Below, one piece after another: positions 59,142 through 64,000 of a DNA stretch of 64,000 bases. A program made the position numbers and the translations under genes. Source of the DNA: Actinocatenispora rupis (GTDB taxonomy: Bacteria > Actinomycetota > Actinomycetes > Mycobacteriales > Micromonosporaceae); assembly GCF_016861975.1 (NCBI RefSeq), contig NZ_BOMB01000030.1:41832-105831 (forward strand), in the 5' to 3' direction. The stretch's first letter is position 1; each line of letters opens with the position of its first letter. The notes under the pieces are model-generated. The model was not told the DNA's origin, ran no database searches, and was given only the letters and a program-made list of their open reading frames with translations.

Positions 59142-60521
59142 TCACCGGCCGAGTACGTGGCGCAGGCAGGACTCCAGGTCCGGCTGGCGGAACCGGTACC
59201 CGGCGCCGGCCAACACTCCACTGTGGACGTTCTGGCTGGCGAACGCGGTCAGGTCGGCGCCCTCGTCGCCCAGCAGCAGCCGCGGCCCGAACGACGGCGT
59301 CGGTACCAGCGTCGGCCGGTGCAGTACCCGCCCCAACGTCGCCGTGAACGCCGCGTTGGTGACCGGCTCGGGCGCCACCCCGTTGACCGGACCCGAGATC
59401 CCGTCCCTGGTCAGTACGTGGTGGTAGACGCCGACGATGTCGTCCAGCGAGATCCACGACTGCCACTGCTCGCCCGTGCCGAGCCGGCCGCCCAGCCCCG
59501 CCCAGAACTGCGGCAGCTGGATCCGCAACGTGCCGCCGAGCGGCGACTGCACCAACCCCGTCCGCACGTACGCCACGCGCGCGCCGGCCTCGCGCGCCGG
59601 GCACGTCGCCGCCTCCCACTCCCGGCACACCTCGGCCAGGAAGTCCCGCCCCGGCCCGGACTCCTCGTCCAGCACCTCGCCGCCGCGGTCGGCGCCGTAG
59701 TACCCGATCGCGGAGGCGGTGACGAACACCCGCGGGCCGTCGCCCTCCGCCCGCAGCCGGGCGATCGTCCGCGCCAGCAGACGCGTACCGGCGACCCGGC
59801 TCCGGCGTACGGATTCCTTGTGGCGATGGTTGAAGCGACCCGCGATCGGCGTACCGGCGAGGTGCACGACGGCGTCGACGGTGCGCAGTACCTCCGCGTC
59901 GACGAGACCCCGCTCCGGATCCCACGCCGACTCGTCCGGCACCCGCGGTGCCCGCCGTACCAGCCGGACCACGCGGTGCCCGCCCGACGTCAGGAACGCC
60001 GTCAGCGCCGTACCCACGAACCCGCTCGCCCCGGTGACCGCCACCGTCATCGGCGGCACCCCGGCGGCGGCGTGCGCGGCCAGGTCGTCCGCGAGCTGCC
60101 GGTGCCGGTACGCGAACATCCGCCGCAGCCGCGCCTCCACCATCGGCTTCGCCCGGTCGCCCGCCGGCCCCAACGGCAGCTCGTACGTCACCTCGTCGAC
60201 CAGGCGGCACCCGCCGTCGCCGGCCGGCTCGAACACGTGGTGGTGCCGCCACGCCGCGAACGGCCCCGACACCTGCACGTCCGTGAACTCGTACGGCGCG
60301 CGCAGCCCGGTGTGCCGCGCCACCCAGCGCGGCGCGACGGCACCCGGCCCGGACAGCCGCAGGACCGCCTCCGAGCCCTCCGTCAGGTCCGGCGCCTCCT
60401 GGACCACCGTCACCGGCTCCCACGGCGGCAGCAGCCGACGCAGCGCGCCCTGCCGTTCGTGCCAGGCGAAGACCTCCTCGACCGGCCGGTCGAGCACCAC
60501 CTCACTGCGGAACGTGTGCAT
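59142..60521 (-). CDS. TIGR01777 epimerase fused to an SRPBCC domain
   Basis: A 459-residue fusion. Residues about 1-150 are an SRPBCC ligand-binding domain (FRSEVVLDRPVEEVFAWHERQGALRRLLPPWEP); from about 157 the SDR-like epimerase follows (VAVTGASGFVGTALTAFL, GTPIAGRFNHRHKESVRRSRVAGTRLLA, ASAIGYYG, YVRTGLV). Related to SulA/YfcH; the substrate is unknown. GGAGGGG precedes the ATG. It lies close to the isoprenoid genes but no direct link is shown. Confidence 0.88.
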   Translation of the reverse strand: MHTFRSEVVLDRPVEEVFAWHERQGALRRLLPPWEPVTVVQEAPDLTEGSEAVLRLSGPGAVAPRWVARHTGLRAPYEFTDVQVSGPFAAWRHHHVFEPAGDGGCRLVDEVTYELPLGPAGDRAKPMVEARLRRMFAYRHRQLADDLAAHAAAGVPPMTVAVTGASGFVGTALTAFLTSGGHRVVRLVRRAPRVPDESAWDPERGLVDAEVLRTVDAVVHLAGTPIAGRFNHRHKESVRRSRVAGTRLLARTIARLRAEGDGPRVFVTASAIGYYGADRGGEVLDEESGPGRDFLAEVCREWEAATCPAREAGARVAYVRTGLVQSPLGGTLRIQLPQFWAGLGGRLGTGEQWQSWISLDDIVGVYHHVLTRDGISGPVNGVAPEPVTNAAFTATLGRVLHRPTLVPTPSFGPRLLLGDEGADLTAFASQNVHSGVLAGAGYRFRQPDLESCLRHVLGR

Positions 60522-60631
60522 CGCCCCTCCTGTCACCGCCGCCCACGCACCGGCCCGTCGGTGCGTCGTGCCCCGTCCCGCCGGGTGACCGGACCGCCGC
60601 CCGGACCGCCGTGCCGCCGACGCCGGGCGGT

Positions 60632-61507
60632 TCACCAGGCCAGGGCGACCAGTTCGCGGGCGGCGACCGCGGCCCGGCGCCGGTTCGGCACCGTCGCGCG
60701 GCGGCCGAGCACGTCGTACCCGGCGCGCGCCACCTCATCAAGGATGCCCCGGTAGAGCGTGAACGCGGCGCGAATGCAGGGTCTCGCCGTACGCGACAGC
60801 ATCGCCACGCCCGGCGCCGCCGCCTCGTACAGCCCGTGCGCCCGGCGTACCTCGAACTCGACGAGCGCGCGGACCGCCGGGCCGGCGACCGGGGCCGCCA
60901 GGTCCGCCCGCGTCACGCCGAACCGGGCCAGGTCCTCGCCCGGCAGGTACACCCGGCCCCGCGCCAGGTCCTCCCGGACGTCCCGGATGAAGTTCGTCAA
61001 CTGGAACGCCAGCCCCAGCGCCCGCGCCGCCTCCCGCGCCTCGCCGACCGCGACCCGCTCCGTACCGAGGATCGGCAGCATCATCGAGCCGATCGCCGCC
61101 GCCGACCCCGCCATGTACCGGCACAGCTCCGCGTACGTCGGGTAGTCGGTGACGGTCAGGTCCATCGCCATGCTCGCCAGGAACGCGTCGAAGTCCGCCA
61201 CGTCCAGGTCGAACACCCGGATCGTGTGCAGCACCGCCGGCAGCACCGGATCCGGCCGCATCTCACCGCCCAGCCCCGCCACGAACCTCCCCGCGTACTC
61301 CCCGAGCGCCGCGGTCTTCGCCGCCGTCGAACCGTGCCCGTCGACCAGGTCGTCCGCGTACCGGCTGAAGCCGTACAGCGCGTGCACGTGGCGGCGCTTC
61401 CAGGCCGGCAACAGCCGCGTGGCCAGGTAGTACGTCCGGCCGTGGCGGCGGTGCAGCGACCGGCACCGCGCGTACGCGGCGGCCAGCGGCTCCCCAGCGT
61501 CGACCAC
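60632..61507 (-). CDS. Squalene/phytoene synthase family protein
   Basis: A 291-residue prenyl-condensing enzyme. TYYLATRLLP, the first aspartate motif in SRYADDLVDG and the second in NFIRDVREDLARGRVYLP are intact, so it should join two prenyl diphosphates (GGPP to phytoene or FPP to squalene-type products). Cytosolic, membrane-associated. GTG at 61507 follows GAGAGG. No desaturase or cyclase is nearby. It is divergent from the IPP isomerase gene, which supplies the building blocks. Confidence 0.87.
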   Translation of the reverse strand: MVDAGEPLAAAYARCRSLHRRHGRTYYLATRLLPAWKRRHVHALYGFSRYADDLVDGHGSTAAKTAALGEYAGRFVAGLGGEMRPDPVLPAVLHTIRVFDLDVADFDAFLASMAMDLTVTDYPTYAELCRYMAGSAAAIGSMMLPILGTERVAVGEAREAARALGLAFQLTNFIRDVREDLARGRVYLPGEDLARFGVTRADLAAPVAGPAVRALVEFEVRRAHGLYEAAAPGVAMLSRTARPCIRAAFTLYRGILDEVARAGYDVLGRRATVPNRRRAAVAARELVALAW

Positions 61508-61664
61508 GGCCCGTACCTCTCTCCCGGTCCCACCGTCACCCGGCGTCGTCGATTGTGCCCGGACCCGATTTTCCGGTACCGACCGCGGCCGATCCGTCCG
61601 GTACACGCGGGTCGGCCGGTAACCTCACAACGGGCGTACCACGCACGGAAGTCGGGAGCTGTCG

Positions 61665-62213
61665 ATGTCGGTCAACCGCGAAGTGCACCCTGTCGAACTG
61701 GTCGACGACGCCGGCCGATCCATCGGTACCTGCAGCGTCGCCGAGGCGCACACCCTCCCCGGCCGCCACCACCGCGCGTACTCGGTGCTCCTGCTCGGAC
61801 CCGACGGCGTACTCCTCCAGCGCCGCGCCGGCGTCAAGACCCGCTTCCCGCTGCGCTGGTCCAACACCACCTGCGGCCACCCCGCACCCGGCGGCGACCT
61901 CCCCGACGAGGCCGCCACCCGGCTCGCCGAGGAGATGGGCCTGACCGGTATCCCGCTGCGCGAGGTCGGCGAGTTCGACTACCGCGCCGAGGACGCCGCC
62001 ACCAACCGCGTCGAGGACGAACACGACCACGTACTCGTCGGCGTCGTCGACACCGCCCCCGCGCCCACCCCGGACCCGTCCGAAGTCGCCGAATGGCGCT
62101 GGGTACCCCTCGCCGAACTGCGCGCCGACCTCGCCGCCCGCCCCGACGAGTACACGCCGTGGCTCGGCGGTGTCCTCCGGCTCGCCGCACAGGCCGCCGC
62201 CGACACCCACTGA
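61665..62213 (+). CDS. idi: Isopentenyl-diphosphate delta-isomerase, type I
   Basis: A 182-residue Nudix-fold isomerase that interconverts IPP and DMAPP. The catalytic Cys lies in NTTCGHPAPG and the Glu in VEDEHDHVLVG; the Nudix-type region EEMGL is present. ATG at 61665 follows GGGAG. It is divergent from the phytoene/squalene synthase gene. Confidence 0.9.
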   Translation: MSVNREVHPVELVDDAGRSIGTCSVAEAHTLPGRHHRAYSVLLLGPDGVLLQRRAGVKTRFPLRWSNTTCGHPAPGGDLPDEAATRLAEEMGLTGIPLREVGEFDYRAEDAATNRVEDEHDHVLVGVVDTAPAPTPDPSEVAEWRWVPLAELRADLAARPDEYTPWLGGVLRLAAQAAADTH

Positions 62214-62345
62214 CCCGGCGATCCCCGCGCGCACGCGCAAACCACCCTGCGGCGTCCGGGCCGAGACATCCAGGTACGCGCGGCTCGGCGTACGCCCGGC
62301 GTGTTGCGGTCGTTGGCGTGTCGTACGGCTGCGCGCCGCGGATTG

Positions 62346-62377
62346 TTGAACAGTTGAACAATTCGACAGTTGAACAA
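62346..62377 (+). repeat. Four tandem 8-bp repeats (TTGAACAR)
   Basis: TTGAACAG, TTGAACAA, TTCGACAG, TTGAACAA stand head to tail in an AT-richer patch within the 370-base gap between idi and the deacetylase gene. No gene is visible in 62214-62583. The 8-bp period is unlike ordinary operators; a repeat-binding regulator is possible. Confidence 0.7.
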
Positions 62378-62583
62378 TCTGACGCTGTGCATTTTGGACG
62401 TAACGACAAGTGTCATCGGCCCGTGGCTGACGGTCGGATCGGGCGTTCGGCCACGGTTGCGGAGCGTGTCGAACGGCCCTTCGCGTCCCTGTGAGACTCG
62501 TCCCGAAAATCCCGCTCTGAGCGATCTGGCATCCCGTTGCCGTCCCCGTCTACGCTGGCCGCGACCAGCGAAAACGGACAGGG

Positions 62584-63372
62584 GTGCGGAAAGTGCTACG
62601 GCGACGACTCCTGGTAGCCGTTGGGGCGGCGTTGCTCATGCTGCTCAGCGCGTGCGGCAGCACAAGCGCCGGCGCGAACGGTGTCGCGTCCCCCTCGCCC
62701 CGCCGTACCTCCGCCAGTCCCAGCCCGTCGCCCACCGCACTCGGTCGCATCGCGGCCTTCGCCGGCCGCCCCCGCTCCGGTGACGGCCCCAGCGGCTCGC
62801 TGCGCGTCACCGGCACCCGCGCCGTCGCCCTCACGTTCGACGACGGCCCCAGCCCCACCTGGACGCCGCGCATCCTCGCGCTCCTCCGCAAGTACCACGT
62901 GCACGCGACGTTCTGCATCATCGGCCGGGAGGCGAAGGCGTACCCGAAACTCGTGCGGCAGATCGTCAAGGAGGGGCACACCCTCTGCAACCACTCCTGG
63001 GACCACGACGAGTTCCTGAACCAGCGCTCCACCGCGTACATCCGGTCCGAGATGACGCGCACCAACGCCGCCATCCGGCGCGCCGTCCCCCACGCCAGCA
63101 TCCGGTACTACCGGCAGCCCGGCGGCAACTGGTCCGCCCGCATCGTCCGGCAGGCGCGTTCGCTGGGTATGACCCCGCTGCACTGGTCCGTCGACCCGTC
63201 CGACTGGCAGCGCCCGCCGGCCCGCTCGATCATCCACACAGTGAAATCCACCACCCGCCGCGGCTCGATCATCCTCGACCACGACGGCGGCGGCGACCGC
63301 AGCCACACGTACGCCGCACTCAAGGTCCTGCTGCCCTACCTGGGCCGCAAGTACGACCTGATCAGGCTCTGA
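62584..63372 (+). CDS. Polysaccharide deacetylase lipoprotein
   Basis: A 262-residue exported NodB-domain protein. Its signal ends in a lipobox (LLSAC, Cys near residue 24), then a Ser/Pro-rich linker and the deacetylase domain: TFDDGPSPTW with the catalytic base Asp, the metal His pair in NHSWDHDEF, RQPGGNWS and a late DHDGG. It probably removes N-acetyl groups from cell-wall glycans. The GTG at 62584 opens the frame. Confidence 0.88.
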   Translation: MRKVLRRRLLVAVGAALLMLLSACGSTSAGANGVASPSPRRTSASPSPSPTALGRIAAFAGRPRSGDGPSGSLRVTGTRAVALTFDDGPSPTWTPRILALLRKYHVHATFCIIGREAKAYPKLVRQIVKEGHTLCNHSWDHDEFLNQRSTAYIRSEMTRTNAAIRRAVPHASIRYYRQPGGNWSARIVRQARSLGMTPLHWSVDPSDWQRPPARSIIHTVKSTTRRGSIILDHDGGGDRSHTYAALKVLLPYLGRKYDLIRL

Positions 63373-63469
63373 CCGGCCCCAGGGGGATCGGATTTGGTGG
63401 CCGCCGACCCGTCACGTATGCTTGCCTCGCTTCCGACGGCACGACCGCGACGGAGGCGCAAGGACCGGG

Positions 63470-63500
63470 TTGCGATGTGGGATGATGGCTCTGCCATTAT
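63470..63500 (+). promoter_or_regulatory. Possible promoter of the tRNA cluster
   Basis: TTGCGA (63470-63475) and CATTAT (63495-63500) with a 19-base spacer, 21 bases ahead of tRNA-Glu. The spacing is slightly long. Confidence 0.4.
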
Positions 63501-63520
63501 GTGACAGCAACACGCCAAGC

Positions 63521-63593
63521 GCCCTCATCGTCTAGTGGCCCAGGACGCCGCCCTTTCAAGGCGGTAGCACGGGTTCGAATCCCGTTGGGGGCA
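63521..63593 (+). tRNA. tRNA-Glu (anticodon TTC)
   Basis: Acceptor GCCCTCA pairs with TGGGGGC; anticodon arm CCGCC-CTTTCAA-GGCGG gives TTC; T arm ACGGG-TTCGAAT-CCCGT. First gene of a Glu-Asp-Phe cluster common in actinobacteria. Confidence 0.93.
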
Positions 63594-63613
63594 CGACCGG
63601 GTCTTCCGGACCA

Positions 63614-63687
63614 GGTCCCGTGGAGCAGTTGGAGTGCTCGCCGCCCTGTCAAGGCGGAGGTCGCGGGTTCAAGTCCCGTCGGGACCG
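63614..63687 (+). tRNA. tRNA-Asp (anticodon GTC)
   Basis: Acceptor GGTCCCG pairs with CGGGACC; anticodon arm CCGCC-CTGTCAA-GGCGG gives GTC; T arm GCGGG-TTCAAGT-CCCGT. A 17-bp terminator follows. Confidence 0.93.
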
Positions 63688-63694
63688 CCGACTG

Positions 63695-63733
63695 GCCGAC
63701 GTGTGCTTGCGGAAAGCGCAAGCACACGTCGGC
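63695..63733 (+). terminator. Terminator of the tRNA-Glu/Asp transcript
   Basis: A perfect 17-bp stem (GCCGACGTGTGCTTGCG with its complement) and five-base loop, followed by TTTCTGCTTTCT. Confidence 0.85.
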
Positions 63734-63747
63734 TTTCTGCTTTCTGG

Positions 63748-63801
63748 GGGCGCGGCCCCCAGACCCCGCGCCGGCGGGGCTTCGCCCCCCGGCACCCCCG
63801 G
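63748..63801. repeat. GC-rich repeat block downstream of tRNA-Asp
   Basis: Same succession of hairpins as at 50393-50451 (GGGGGCGCGGCCCCC, CCCCGCGCCGGCGGGG, CTTCGCCCCCCGG). Confidence 0.75.
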
Positions 63802-63825
63802 TTCTCTCCTCGGTCGTGGGGGTTA

Positions 63826-63912
63826 CGCCTTCGCTTCGCTCGGCTTCTGCACTCGCCTTCGCTTCGCTCGGCTCTGGTTGCGCCTTCGCTTCGCTTGGCT
63901 TCGCTCGGCTGG
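63826..63912. repeat. CGCCTTCGCTTCGCTCGGCT direct repeats
   Basis: Three imperfect copies of a 20-bp unit rich in CTTCG, spaced by about 10 bases, between tRNA-Asp and tRNA-Phe. No coding frame is supported. Confidence 0.75.
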
Positions 63913-63970
63913 GTGGGCGGAACCGGGTGGGTGGTCGGCTGAGGGAGCAGGTACGATGTGGCGAGCGCAC

Positions 63971-64000
63971 GGTCAGGTAGCTCAGTTGGTACGAGCGTCC
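63971..64000 (+). tRNA. tRNA-Phe, 5' part only
   Basis: GGTCAGGTAGCTCAGTTGGT, then ACGAGCGTCC, is the acceptor strand, D arm and start of the anticodon stem of an actinobacterial tRNA-Phe; the anticodon is beyond the window. The assignment rests on the D arm and the Glu-Asp-Phe order. Confidence 0.75.

Noticed and set aside
59142..62213. Carotenoid or hopanoid biosynthetic gene cluster
   Set aside because: Only a phytoene/squalene synthase-type gene and idi are present; no desaturase, cyclase or prenyltransferase is in the window.

Overview
The window is 64 kb of very GC-rich DNA (GC-ending codons, many GTG/TTG starts, four-base start/stop overlaps, leaderless genes, a tRNA adenosine deaminase-associated protein upstream of tadA, DUF5753 and DUF2795 proteins). 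This points to a high-GC actinobacterium, possibly of the Micromonosporaceae, judging by the strikingly frequent tetranucleotide GTAC. No phage genes, CRISPR array, rRNA or plasmid functions were seen.

Layout. 1-2.4 kb: end of a KDPG-type aldolase, a KDG/PfkB kinase, RidA, and an SRPBCC-ArsR pair with a well-formed promoter/operator. 2.4-12.7 kb: a peptide/opine-type ABC system split into two divergent arms. The minus arm has a histidine phosphatase, an endonuclease/exonuclease/phosphatase-fold hydrolase, the binding lipoprotein, two poorly known proteins and a LacI regulator; the plus arm has an IclR regulator and dppBCDF-like genes. 12.7-15 kb: an MFS exporter and a VOC protein bracketed by two nearly identical 167-bp mobile elements. 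15-18.3 kb: MmcQ-like and DUF523 proteins, a SanA-like protein, and an MFS gene with a structured leader. 18.3-22.7 kb: a FadR-type regulator divergent from an ectoine/polar-amino-acid-type ABC operon (ehuBCDA order). 22.7-31.8 kb: a sugar region with galactonate dehydratase, GntR regulator and SDR dehydrogenase divergent from a sugar ABC transporter and a GH42 beta-galactosidase. With the kinase/aldolase at the window start these could form a De Ley-Doudoroff galactose route.

31.8-50.2 kb is mostly housekeeping or scattered genes: MFS, PP2C-like, old yellow enzyme, Xaa-Pro dipeptidyl-peptidase, DUF3024, DUF885, PolX-like PHP protein, mtnA, tyrA, a beta-propeller, tadA and its partner, aroA, DUF4259 and deoD. 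50.2-64 kb: tRNA-Ser, an aminotransferase, a sedolisin next to a protease-like protein without a protease domain, an ssuABC sulfonate transporter, a cupin, a TIGR01777 epimerase, phytoene/squalene synthase, IPP isomerase, a polysaccharide deacetylase and a tRNA-Glu/Asp/Phe cluster cut by the window end.

The most unusual signals are not genes. (1) Four 167-bp elements form two families with unrelated ends but an aligned central core; the core hairpin is kept by covarying base pairs, and the element ends supply stop codons to neighbouring genes. (2) A 13-bp palindrome, GTCCAC-N-GTGGAC, recurs about thirteen times, in genes and between them and in several reading frames. (3) Nine same-orientation DnaA-box-like 9-mers lie within 190 bp, far from any visible replication gene. 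All functions come from reading translated sequence; no database search was run.
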